In this document: one piece after another, positions 26,459 through 34,314 of the stretch
Position numbering within the stretch: the first letter of the stretch is position 1
Layout of the letters: every line of letters begins with the position of its first letter
Assembly: GCA_022772735.1 (NCBI GenBank)
Contig: JALEZD010000018.1
Location: 62,001-126,000, forward strand
Reading direction: 5' to 3'
DNA from: Erysipelotrichaceae bacterium
GTDB lineage: Bacteria; Bacillota_I; Bacilli_A; Erysipelotrichales; Erysipelotrichaceae
DNA length: 64,000 nucleotides
Program-made: the position numbers and the translations under genes
The notes under the pieces: model-generated
Told to the model about the DNA's origin: nothing
The model's input: the letters and a program-made list of their open reading frames with translations, nothing else
Databases searched by the model: none

Positions 26459-27835
26459 TCAACTTTTTAAATTAAATTTAAAAAACCAAACAGTAATAAA
26501 ACTCAAAATACACACACAAACTAACCATCTTATAAATAAATCACTAATAAAATAGCCAGTGAAAACCGAATAAATTATCACTATACAGGCAAAAAGAATA
26601 TAATCCCTTAATTTAAATTCATCATACCCGTATTTTGTTTTTACAATAAAATGATGAAACAACAAAAGTAATATACTAGCCATCATAGTAGAAATTGCAG
26701 CACCCAATATTCCATATTTATTAATCAAAAAATAATTAAAAACGATATTAAATAATGCACTAATAAATGTACCTACAGGTATTAATTTAGTATTTTCATT
26801 ATAAAACTGAATATTAACTGGAAATGTATACAAATAACTAAAATAATATCCAATAGTTAAAACAATAATTATTATTTTATTATTTTTATAAGCACCATTA
26901 CCTAATATATCCACAAGTTCTGGAAAAACAGATAAAAATCCAATAGTTAAAATTGTTGCAATTAAAACATATCTCTTTTTATATAAATTTATTTTATTAA
27001 AATTTTCTTCCTTTTTTTCTTTAAAATACCAAGGAATCCAAACAGAATTCACAGAATTTAAAACAATATTTAATATCATTGCTATTGTAAATGAAAAGCT
27101 ATATAACGCTACACTTTCTTTATTCAAATACATATCTATCATAATTTTATCAGTTTGACTAATAATTTGATGCGAAATCATATGAAATACAAGTGGAATA
27201 GAAGTAAATAATATGAAATTAAAATTTTTTATCCTAAAAGTAAATTTATTTTTTCTAATCAAATAAAACCAAAAAGAAAAACAAACTATTGCTCCTGGAA
27301 TCAAACCACCAATAACTCTAGAATAAAATCCACTATTAATTTTAAAAATAAGAAAAATACTTATTGCCACATTTATAAATAAGGAAAATGCAGAGATAAA
27401 TAGATTTAAAATGCTTTTTTGATTTTGCATTAAATATTGGGAAACACTTATCTGAATAAAATGAAAATAGCTCTGTATCGCAATAAAAACTATAATAAAT
27501 TTGTCAAAATTTAATATCATAGATATAAACTTATTAAAAAATATAAATAATAGTATAAGAAACAAAAATGAAATACTTGAAATTTTAATCGCATCTAAAA
27601 CATATTCGTCATAATCTTCATCAAATTTTATTTTTGCAATGCTAAAAGTTCCATATGTCTGCAATCCAAAAATAATTGAAAGAATTGCAACCCAAGATGA
27701 AAAAAGACTAAAACTCCCATAATCAGTTAAACTCATATATTTTGTGTAAATAGGTAGGGTTATAAATGATACACCTTGTATTAAAACATTCCCGATAGTA
27801 TATATAAAGCCTGTTTTAAATAGTTTATTCTTCAT
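26459..27835 (-). CDS. Polysaccharide flippase (Wzx/RfbX-like)
   Basis: A 458-residue protein with about 12-14 membrane segments. LFKTGFIYTIGNVLIQGVSFITLPIYTKYMS is the classic RfbX-type start, and SQTDKIMIDMYL is the mid-protein helix with charged residues. It is of a different subfamily from the flippase at 9778-11319, so the two probably handle different repeat units. The ATG at 27835 lies inside the last codons of neuA; a GTG directly before it is a possible start one codon longer. Its place just after neuA and the sialyltransferase suggests that it exports a unit ending in an acidic sugar. Confidence 0.92.
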   Translation of the reverse strand: MKNKLFKTGFIYTIGNVLIQGVSFITLPIYTKYMSLTDYGSFSLFSSWVAILSIIFGLQTYGTFSIAKIKFDEDYDEYVLDAIKISSISFLFLILLFIFFNKFISMILNFDKFIIVFIAIQSYFHFIQISVSQYLMQNQKSILNLFISAFSLFINVAISIFLIFKINSGFYSRVIGGLIPGAIVCFSFWFYLIRKNKFTFRIKNFNFILFTSIPLVFHMISHQIISQTDKIMIDMYLNKESVALYSFSFTIAMILNIVLNSVNSVWIPWYFKEKKEENFNKINLYKKRYVLIATILTIGFLSVFPELVDILGNGAYKNNKIIIIVLTIGYYFSYLYTFPVNIQFYNENTKLIPVGTFISALFNIVFNYFLINKYGILGAAISTMMASILLLLFHHFIVKTKYGYDEFKLRDYILFACIVIIYSVFTGYFISDLFIRWLVCVCILSFITVWFFKFNLKS

Positions 27836-29048
27836 CACAATTTATAAATCTCTCAATCATTTTATGTATTACACAATTTGCATCATCATTAAAATTCAAG
27901 CCATCCAAAGAATATTTATATCTAAGATTGTTATCTTTTGACAAGTAATCATTTAAATCTATATAACTAATACTATTGTTCATAGCATAGCTGCTTAACC
28001 ACTCGTTAAATTTAATTATTTCATTATTATCTCTTAATCTAAATAATGTATATATAACAGATGATAAATAAATTTTAATATTTTTAAAGTATTCTAAAAT
28101 ATTAATCATATATTTTTGTATTTCATTTTGACTATGACCAATCATAAAATCATTAACTCCTAGTGAAATAAAAACTTTATCTATTTTCTTAGTATCAAAT
28201 AAATACAAATTATCATTTAATATTTTTAAACTTACCCCATCAACAGAACAGTTATTAAAACCATCAATATTAATATTCATAAATCTTGAATCACTTAAAA
28301 TAATGTTTCCAACTTTTTTTAAACTACTATATCTTTTATTAAAAATACCTTTATTTATTTCTTCTCTTCTTTTGTAATCAAAAAATATATTTCCTAAACA
28401 GCTATTAAAATCATAAATATCGTCAATATCTAATGCAGTTTTTTTATCCATTAAATATGCTTTTGTTTTATCAGTCATATAACAACCGTTTTTTAAATAA
28501 TAATCTTTTCTAGATATATATATTGAGCCATTTGGATAGTAAACAACTTTATTGTTTTGTCTTCTGTATTGATTATCACTTCCTATATTATCTTTGATAT
28601 AACCATTTTCATCCAATTCAGTAAATAACTTTAGTGCTTTGCTACTTTCAACAAAACTAACAACATTCTCACAATCACTACTATAAAAAAGATTTAATGC
28701 ATTTTTAATATCATCTTTATTTCTAAATGGTGATGTTGCCTGCAATAAAACAAAAACTTGTTTTTCATCGAATTTTTTCAAAAAATCTTTGTTAACGTCA
28801 AAAGATGTTGCATAGTCATCAGATAACTTCTTTGATCTTAAAACAACATTAATTCCTCGTTCTTCACATATTTCTTTGTAAAGCAAAGAATCTGTGCTGA
28901 CATAAATATCTTCTTTTAAAAAACAGCCAGACTCAATTGCTGCATCAATTGTATGAAATATTAGTGGTTTAAAAGCAAGATACAACATATTTTTGTTTGG
29001 TAGTCCTTTAGAACCACTTCTTGCCGGTATAATGCAAACTGGTCTCAT
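27825..29048 (-). CDS. neuA: CMP-sialic acid synthetase fused to SGNH-type esterase-like domain (NeuA-like)
   Basis: A 407-residue protein in two parts. Residues 1-225 are an acylneuraminate cytidylyltransferase: IIPARSGSKGLPNKN at 6-20, LLQATSPFR at 101-109 and a late LDIDD. They activate a nonulosonic acid with CTP. Residues 245-407 resemble an SGNH hydrolase, with SDS at 252-254 and GVND at 297-300. Group B Streptococcus NeuA has the same layout and nearly the same length; its second domain removes O-acetyl groups from sialic acid. Here the final D-x-x-H motif reads DGLN (382-385), so the catalytic histidine seems to be missing. No neuB, neuC or neuD is visible. AGGAG precedes the ATG. Confidence 0.88.
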   Translation of the reverse strand: MRPVCIIPARSGSKGLPNKNMLYLAFKPLIFHTIDAAIESGCFLKEDIYVSTDSLLYKEICEERGINVVLRSKKLSDDYATSFDVNKDFLKKFDEKQVFVLLQATSPFRNKDDIKNALNLFYSSDCENVVSFVESSKALKLFTELDENGYIKDNIGSDNQYRRQNNKVVYYPNGSIYISRKDYYLKNGCYMTDKTKAYLMDKKTALDIDDIYDFNSCLGNIFFDYKRREEINKGIFNKRYSSLKKVGNIILSDSRFMNINIDGFNNCSVDGVSLKILNDNLYLFDTKKIDKVFISLGVNDFMIGHSQNEIQKYMINILEYFKNIKIYLSSVIYTLFRLRDNNEIIKFNEWLSSYAMNNSISYIDLNDYLSKDNNLRYKYSLDGLNFNDDANCVIHKMIERFINCDEE

Positions 29049-29050
29049 AT

Positions 29051-29980
29051 TTATCTCCTATCTACAATCTTTTTAAATTCATTTATAAAAATTTTTTCTT
29101 CTACAAAATCAATAAATTCCAATGCAGAAGATGAATATGTTATACCCTTCTTAAATTTAAGATTAGATGAAAAAGATAAAATTTCAATTGGAAACTTTCT
29201 ATCAAGTATTTTTACATCTGAGATTTTTAAATAATCAACATTATCTCTTGGATGTACTTTAATATATATTTTAAAATTATTTTTATAAGTATTGCATACA
29301 TCATTATATATCGCAAATTGTTCATCTTCACTTTCAACCAACCCATCTTTAAAAAGTGGCTGAGTGAGAATCAAAATAGAATTTTCTTCAAGACTAACAT
29401 TATGCACATTAAAAATATTGTCAATAATATTTTTTTTATCATTATATTGTTTTTCAAACAAAACTTTCCTTGGCAGTTCAAGAAATTTATTATTTCGATT
29501 GTCACTTGGTAAATCATTTAAATCATTGACTTCTATGTCTATACAAAATCTACTATATCCTTTAAATTTAGTTTTATTTAAAAAGAAACATTTCAACTTG
29601 TAATAAAAGCTATCTGAAGGGTTTAAAAAATCATATTTGAAACTATTATAACCATCTTCTATTAAATGATATTTTATTTTATTTCTATGTAAAAACTCTC
29701 CTATAAAACTGTAATCATTAAAAATGTAAACGTTATTGCTTTTCAAAAAATTCAACTCACTTTTTACACTGTTTGAGTATATAGGAAACTTTGAGTAATA
29801 TTTTCTATCTTTTAAAACATAGATATTTTTAAATATTTTCAATTTTAAAATATCATCTTTTAAATTTTCAGCATTATAAATTGAATCCATCAAAACTAAT
29901 ACATTATTTTTAGAGGTATCTATTTTTAAAATAGTTATCATTAAATGATATAAAGTAAAACAAATATAAATATCTTTCAA
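29051..29980 (-). CDS. Probable sialyltransferase (GT52/CpsK-like)
   Basis: A 309-residue protein. The start MKDIYICFTLYHLMI and the later LILTQPLFKDG and YIKVHPRDNVDY segments match the layout of bacterial sialyltransferases of the GT52 type, where the K-x-HPR block contacts CMP-sialic acid. A serine pair near YSSSALEF close to the C-terminus is also common. It starts two bases upstream of neuA, which would supply CMP-sugar, and this linkage is the strongest support. The start codon is TTG at 29980, with AAGGGGGG about eight bases upstream and no competing ATG in phase. Family choice between GT52 and related groups is uncertain. Confidence 0.7.
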   Translation of the reverse strand: MKDIYICFTLYHLMITILKIDTSKNNVLVLMDSIYNAENLKDDILKLKIFKNIYVLKDRKYYSKFPIYSNSVKSELNFLKSNNVYIFNDYSFIGEFLHRNKIKYHLIEDGYNSFKYDFLNPSDSFYYKLKCFFLNKTKFKGYSRFCIDIEVNDLNDLPSDNRNNKFLELPRKVLFEKQYNDKKNIIDNIFNVHNVSLEENSILILTQPLFKDGLVESEDEQFAIYNDVCNTYKNNFKIYIKVHPRDNVDYLKISDVKILDRKFPIEILSFSSNLKFKKGITYSSSALEFIDFVEEKIFINEFKKIVDRR

Positions 29981-29998
29981 AATAGTACCCCCCTTAAA

Positions 29999-30778
29999 TT
30001 AATTTATAACATTATCTATTCTTTCCCTTTTTGATTTATATAAAAAATCCATTATTCCACAAAGTTGAAATTTACATAATGATAATGACCATCTAGCCTC
30101 AATATTTGTTCTTTGAATTTTATAGTTATCTGTATCCGAATAAACAAGTTGATTATTTGTCATAAATGAATACTTATAATTTTCTTTAATAATTTCATGT
30201 GCTTGCTTTGTATATGTTTCTTCTTCTCCTCCACACCAACAAAATATATCAACTTTATTATTTAGAATTTTTTGTAAGTCTTCTTTTGATTGGACAATTT
30301 CGTATTGTAATAAATCTAAGGAATCATTTTTGTTCATTCTGTGGTGTGTATAAGTATGACATCCCACAACATGTCCCCTATTTACTAAATCTATTACTTC
30401 ATCGTAATTCATATAACCTTCATTATTTAATAGACCTACTGAAACAAAAAAATACCCTGTAAACCCATTTTCTTCTAAAATAGTTACTGCATTTTCATAG
30501 TTGTTTTTTAAACCATCATCAAAAGTAATTATTATACCTGGTTTGCTTAAAACTAATTCATCATTTTTAAATAATTCAAATTTCTTAAAATCTATATTTT
30601 CATAATTTTGTTTAAAAAATTCTATTTGTTTTTTAAATGTATTAATTTCTTCTCTTGGAGTTCTGTGATAATTGATTATTCTTATAGAATTATTTTTAAT
30701 TAATTTTTTATTTAAAAAATTTAAAATACCAAAACTATCTAAAACTACTGAAATTAAATTTTTTATTTTTTCTATCAT
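29999..30778 (-). CDS. Polysaccharide deacetylase (NodB/CE4 family)
   Basis: A 259-residue enzyme with a CE4 core: RIINYHR, the metal/base motif ITFDDG near 85-90, GCHTYTHH with the two zinc histidines, and CWCGGEE in place of the usual R-x-P-x-G segment. CE4 enzymes remove N- or O-acetyl groups from polysaccharide. No signal peptide or membrane anchor is obvious, so it may act on a cytoplasmic lipid-linked or nucleotide intermediate. The altered third motif suggests a non-classical substrate. GGGGTGAT precedes the ATG. A folded intergenic element lies between it and capE upstream. Confidence 0.85.
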   Translation of the reverse strand: MIEKIKNLISVVLDSFGILNFLNKKLIKNNSIRIINYHRTPREEINTFKKQIEFFKQNYENIDFKKFELFKNDELVLSKPGIIITFDDGLKNNYENAVTILEENGFTGYFFVSVGLLNNEGYMNYDEVIDLVNRGHVVGCHTYTHHRMNKNDSLDLLQYEIVQSKEDLQKILNNKVDIFCWCGGEEETYTKQAHEIIKENYKYSFMTNNQLVYSDTDNYKIQRTNIEARWSLSLCKFQLCGIMDFLYKSKRERIDNVIN

Positions 30779-30828
30779 TGAATCACCCCACTAAACTATA
30801 CATTTTTAATAACTATTATTCAAATAAA

Positions 30829-30902
30829 AATAAGAGTAAGTGAGTTGAATCCCAAAATTAGTAGAGCCTAATAGAGGTGTTCAATTCAGTATCACTCTTA
30901 TT
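30829..30902 (-). other. Structured intergenic element spanning the capE stop
   Basis: A 9-bp perfect inverted repeat (AATAAGAGT / ACTCTTATT) encloses 56 bases that hold a second imperfect arm (TTGAA / TTCAA) and a 5-bp hairpin ATTAG-GCTCTA-CTAAT. On the minus strand the outer stem is followed by TTTTTATTTG, so it could end or attenuate transcription after capE. The capE stop codon lies inside the outer stem. It is more elaborate than the other terminators in the window, so a regulatory RNA or a small transposon-derived element is also possible. Confidence 0.5.
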
Positions 30903-31920
30903 TATAATTATTAAACAAATCTAACTTCAATAATAATTGTTTCATTTCCTCAACAGTTAATCTTTGAGTATTATGTGAATCATATTCCTCTAAAATATTA
31001 ATTTTTTCATTTCCTTTAGAAAAATATTTATCATAGTTTAAATCTCTATTATCTGCAGGAATTCTATAATAATCACCCATGTCTTCAGCTTTAGCCATTT
31101 CTTCACTTGTTACTAAAACCTCGTATAATTTTTCACCATGTCTAGTTCCTATAAAAGCCTTACCTGTATTTGAGTTTGTTAAAGAAATTATCGCATCAGC
31201 TAAAACATCAATCGTTGCTGCTGGAGCTTTTTGAACAAATGTATCGCCTTGATTACCATGTTCAAATGCATAAAGTACCAAATCAACCGCATCCTCTAAT
31301 GTCATCATAAATCTTGTCATATCCGGATTAGTTATCGTAATTGGCTTCCCATTAGAAATTTGTTCTAAGAAAAGTGGAATGACACTACCACGAGATGCCA
31401 TAACATTGCCATATCTTGTACAACATATAACTGTATCATCATCACTCATTTGTCTACTTCTTGCAACAACATTTTTTTCCATTAATGCTTTAGTCATCCC
31501 CATTGCATTAATTGGATATGCAGCTTTATCTGTACTTAAAAATATTGCTCTTTTAACTTTATTTTTTACACATGCACTTATTACATTATCACTTCCAATT
31601 ACATTAGTTTTAACTGCTTCAATTGGATAAAATTCACAAGATGGAACTTGTTTTAGTGCAGCCGCATGAAATACATAATCTACATCTTTAAACGCATTAA
31701 CTATTGAATTATAATCTCTAACATCTCCAATATAAAATTTCAACTTCTCAGCCAATTTCGGAGATTTACTTTGATACTCATGTCTCATATCATCTTGTTT
31801 TTTTTCATCACGAGATAATATTCTAATTTCTTTTATATCAGTTTCTAAAAAACGCTTTGCTACTGCATTCCCAAATGAACCAGTACCACCTGTTATAAGT
31901 AACGTTTTACCTTCAAACAT
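30898..31920 (-). CDS. capE: UDP-GlcNAc 4,6-dehydratase/5-epimerase (CapE/FnlA/WbjB)
   Basis: The first enzyme of UDP-L-FucNAc synthesis; it converts UDP-GlcNAc to a 4-keto-6-deoxy sugar with inversion at C5. The 340-residue SDR has GGTGSFG near the N-terminus, HAAALKQVPSCE, STDKAAYPINAMGMTK and CTRYGNVM, the diagnostic blocks of the inverting dehydratases; the YxxxK tyrosine is replaced by methionine (MGMTK), as in this group. An ATG at 31935 is in frame but is itself part of the ribosome site GGAGG, which is spaced eight bases from the ATG at 31920; the latter is preferred. It probably heads the operon that runs down to 19780. Confidence 0.96.
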   Translation of the reverse strand: MFEGKTLLITGGTGSFGNAVAKRFLETDIKEIRILSRDEKKQDDMRHEYQSKSPKLAEKLKFYIGDVRDYNSIVNAFKDVDYVFHAAALKQVPSCEFYPIEAVKTNVIGSDNVISACVKNKVKRAIFLSTDKAAYPINAMGMTKALMEKNVVARSRQMSDDDTVICCTRYGNVMASRGSVIPLFLEQISNGKPITITNPDMTRFMMTLEDAVDLVLYAFEHGNQGDTFVQKAPAATIDVLADAIISLTNSNTGKAFIGTRHGEKLYEVLVTSEEMAKAEDMGDYYRIPADNRDLNYDKYFSKGNEKINILEEYDSHNTQRLTVEEMKQLLLKLDLFNNYK

Positions 31921-31948
31921 GATTAATTCCTCCATTTACTACTATAGT

Positions 31949-31954
31949 ATTATA
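31949..31954 (-). promoter_or_regulatory. Possible capE -10 box
   Basis: A perfect TATAAT on the minus strand lies 28 bp before the capE ATG. No good -35 box lies 16-18 bp further upstream, so the promoter may be activator-dependent or weak. It would separate capE transcription from the Fic gene upstream. Confidence 0.35.
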
Positions 31955-31995
31955 ATATTAATTTAACAATGTATCTAGTAAATACTTGTTTTATT

Positions 31996-32040
31996 TCACA
32001 AAATGATTTTTAAAAAATTGAATTTCATTTCAAAAGTCAT
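31996..32040 (-). CDS. 14-codon ORF with perfect ribosome site (leader peptide or remnant)
   Basis: On the minus strand, AAGGAGG is followed after six bases by ATG and 13 more codons (MTFEMKFNFLKIIL), then TGA. It lies 30 bp after the Fic stop and about 75 bp before the capE start. The ribosome site is as good as any in the window, which is unusual for a chance ORF. It may be the truncated start of a gene lost when the Fic segment was inserted, or a leader peptide for capE. There is no homology evidence. Confidence 0.3.
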   Translation of the reverse strand: MTFEMKFNFLKIIL

Positions 32041-32070
32041 AAGTAACCTCCTTATTCAAAAAAAGGCCGG

Positions 32071-32964
32071 TTAATCCTTCAACATATCTAAATACATATC
32101 TAATCTTGCATTGATGTATCCTGCAAACAGATTTTCCATCGCAGAAAGATTATGTTTTACATGATACTCATCAAATGCGTTGTAATAGGCAATTCTATCT
32201 GTAAACTTAATATCGATAGGTGGAAACCCTGCTTTCATCAATTCAAGATTTACAAGTAGTCTTCCGGTTCTGCCATTACCATCAATGAAAGGATGTATAC
32301 CCTCAAACTCGATATGGAAACGAGCCAGTTTTGTTACGATATGTTCTGTGCTTGCAGCAAAATCACGCAACAGCTGTTCCATCTTCAATTCAATAAGATA
32401 CGGCTGCACAGGTTCATGCTGAGCACCCATAATACGAACTGGAACTCTACGATATACGCCGCGATCTTCTTTCTTATCAGCAAGAACGAGATAGTGAATC
32501 TGTTTTATAATGCTCTCGCTAATCAAAACATTATCTTTCACAAGCTCACTCACAAAATCAAATGCATCTTTATGGCCAACTGCCTCCATATGGTCCTTTA
32601 ATGGTTTCTGGTCAATTGTGAGACCTCGGAGTACCAAGTCTGTTTCTCTCAGGGTAAGTGTATTTCCTTCGATGGCATTAGAGTTGTACGTGTATTCCAC
32701 GATAAACTCCTCATTAAGCCTTGCTACTTCTCCTGCCGTTAAAGGTCTTCTACCGTTCAATTCAATTTTTTTACGGTCGATTTGCGCCAAAAGGCTCTCC
32801 TTTGATTTGTAACGACCATCAGCAGGTTTTTTTGCATCCACAGGAATTTTCCAACCACGTCCTTCCTGGTATGCTCCCGGAATTTTCCCTTCAGCGCAAA
32901 GAACTCGGATTCTTCTATCAGAAATGCCCCATTTTTCAGAAGTCTGTTTTACTGTCATAAACAT
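32071..32964 (-). CDS. Fic-domain protein with N-terminal DNA-binding domain
   Basis: Fic enzymes transfer AMP or another phosphate-containing group to target proteins. This 297-residue protein has the full active motif HPFIDGNGRTGR at 224-235 and, upstream, the autoinhibitory motif SNAIEGN at 95-101, which marks a class II (self-inhibited) Fic. Residues 1-45 look like a MerR/excisionase-type winged helix (TVKQTSEKWGISDRRIRVLC, then GRGWKIP). GGAGGG seven bases before the ATG fixes the start. Codon use and base composition differ sharply from the flanking capsule genes: two 60-base lines inside count 38% and 50% G+C against about 20% in one line of the adjacent polymerase gene. This suggests transfer from another genome. 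No antitoxin gene is adjacent. Confidence 0.93.
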   Translation of the reverse strand: MFMTVKQTSEKWGISDRRIRVLCAEGKIPGAYQEGRGWKIPVDAKKPADGRYKSKESLLAQIDRKKIELNGRRPLTAGEVARLNEEFIVEYTYNSNAIEGNTLTLRETDLVLRGLTIDQKPLKDHMEAVGHKDAFDFVSELVKDNVLISESIIKQIHYLVLADKKEDRGVYRRVPVRIMGAQHEPVQPYLIELKMEQLLRDFAASTEHIVTKLARFHIEFEGIHPFIDGNGRTGRLLVNLELMKAGFPPIDIKFTDRIAYYNAFDEYHVKHNLSAMENLFAGYINARLDMYLDMLKD

Positions 32965-32989
32965 AGACTATCCCTCCAATCTAAGATAT

Positions 32990-33068
32990 AGTATACCACT
33001 TTAACGGAACAATACTAATAATATCGGAATAATATTTCTTAGAATAACGGAATAATATAGGAATAAAC
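32990..33068 (-). promoter_or_regulatory. Promoter of the Fic gene with repeated upstream boxes
   Basis: An extended -10 box (TG-G-TATACT, 32990-32995 for the hexamer) lies before the Fic ribosome site with no good -35. Upstream are three close copies of a CGGAA-CAATA / CGGAATAATA box at about 33004-33014, 33024-33034 and 33047-33057, plus a weaker one at 33059-33068. The 20-23 bp spacing puts the copies on roughly the same DNA face. They are likely binding sites for the Fic protein's own N-terminal domain. Confidence 0.55.
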
Positions 33069-33104
33069 ATTAGAAATGGAATGTATCTATTATTTTTATA
33101 GTTC

Positions 33105-34310
33105 TTATTTTTCACTTATTTTATTATATTTAAAAAAACACACACCAATAAAATACCAAAACAAAACGCTTATAATTCTATCATCAAATAAAATACCAAT
33201 ATCTAAAAGCCCAATTATCAAACAACCAAATACAACAGACACATCAAAATACTCTTTAATTTTAAAAGTATTTTTTATATGTTTAAAAATCATAAAAATA
33301 AACGCAACTAATCCAATCAAACCACAATAAGAGAGTAGAGTTAATACTATATTATGTGTATCTTCCCAATTACCACTAATAAATGTTGAGTTTTTATCTA
33401 GAAACTCAATAGCTGCATATCTTAAATTGTTTACTCCAACCCCAAAAATAGGTCTTTGTAAAAAAACATTAAATGCCTCCTCCCAAACATAATATCTTCC
33501 ACCACTTATTACATGAAAAAATTGTTTATCTAATCCTTTACCCATATACTTATATAACCACTGATACCTAAAAAGTGTATAACTAACAATAAAAATTCCA
33601 ACTCCAATACCCATATATATTATTAGTTTTTTATTTTTAGTTTTAATATACCCATTAAACATTATTAAAAATGCCAATGCAAGATAGGCAGATCTACATC
33701 CACTTATTAAAAGTAAAAATATTTGTAACACAATATTTAAATAAACAACTTTATTTTTTATAAGTTTATAAGAAAATACAATAGATGCAAAACACCAATA
33801 AGCTAATTGATTTGGGTTTAAATAAAGCCCTGTATATCTTGCACCTTTAATAAGTTCAAAAAACTCATTTTGATTTGTAGAAACAGAATTATATAAAGAA
33901 ATACACCCCATAATAAATGTAAATATAACGATTAGATAACCAATAATTTTCATTTCATTTTCTATATAATTTTTTTTAAGAGAAGGTACATACGGTAACA
34001 TAGAAAAAATCAAATTCGCTGTTATAAGTATGTATACAAAACTGTATAAATTGTTGTATTTGATATTAATAATGGATGAAAAAATACATATTATTAGAAA
34101 AATGGATTCATATTTATATTTATTGAAATAACCCTTAAAATCAATAATCATTAAATAAAAATTATAAATCCCAACAACTGACAAAACTCCCCAAAAAATT
34201 AAAGAGCCATTAATAAAAGGTAGCTGTAAAACCGTAGTCATAGCCATGAAAAACACTAAAATTTTTATAATTAATTGTATACTTATATACTCAGATAATC
34301 TATTCAACAT
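33105..34310 (-). CDS. O-antigen polymerase/ligase-like (Wzy) membrane protein, third copy
   Basis: A 401-residue polytopic protein with about 11-12 membrane segments. NPNQLAYW, LLISGCRSAYLAL and the C-terminal RPIFGVGVNNLRYAA followed by WEDTHNIVLTLLSYCG give the same Wzy_C layout as the two polymerases near 19800, but the sequence is more distant (GCRS replaces SDSRS). It follows the acetyltransferase gene by 4 bp. AGAAGGGG precedes the ATG. Downstream on the same strand lies the Fic gene, so this two-gene unit may be the cut-off remains of a further capsule module. Confidence 0.87.
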   Translation of the reverse strand: MLNRLSEYISIQLIIKILVFFMAMTTVLQLPFINGSLIFWGVLSVVGIYNFYLMIIDFKGYFNKYKYESIFLIICIFSSIINIKYNNLYSFVYILITANLIFSMLPYVPSLKKNYIENEMKIIGYLIVIFTFIMGCISLYNSVSTNQNEFFELIKGARYTGLYLNPNQLAYWCFASIVFSYKLIKNKVVYLNIVLQIFLLLISGCRSAYLALAFLIMFNGYIKTKNKKLIIYMGIGVGIFIVSYTLFRYQWLYKYMGKGLDKQFFHVISGGRYYVWEEAFNVFLQRPIFGVGVNNLRYAAIEFLDKNSTFISGNWEDTHNIVLTLLSYCGLIGLVAFIFMIFKHIKNTFKIKEYFDVSVVFGCLIIGLLDIGILFDDRIISVLFWYFIGVCFFKYNKISEK

Positions 34311-34314
34311 AAAA

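Noticed and set aside
30829-30902. Complete insertion sequence between capE and the deacetylase
   Set aside because: Only 74 bp with no transposase; at most a small non-autonomous remnant, so it was listed as a structured element.
32071-32964. Classical FicT-antitoxin (class I) pair
   Set aside because: No small antitoxin gene is adjacent; the inhibitory S-x3-E-G motif is within the Fic protein itself.
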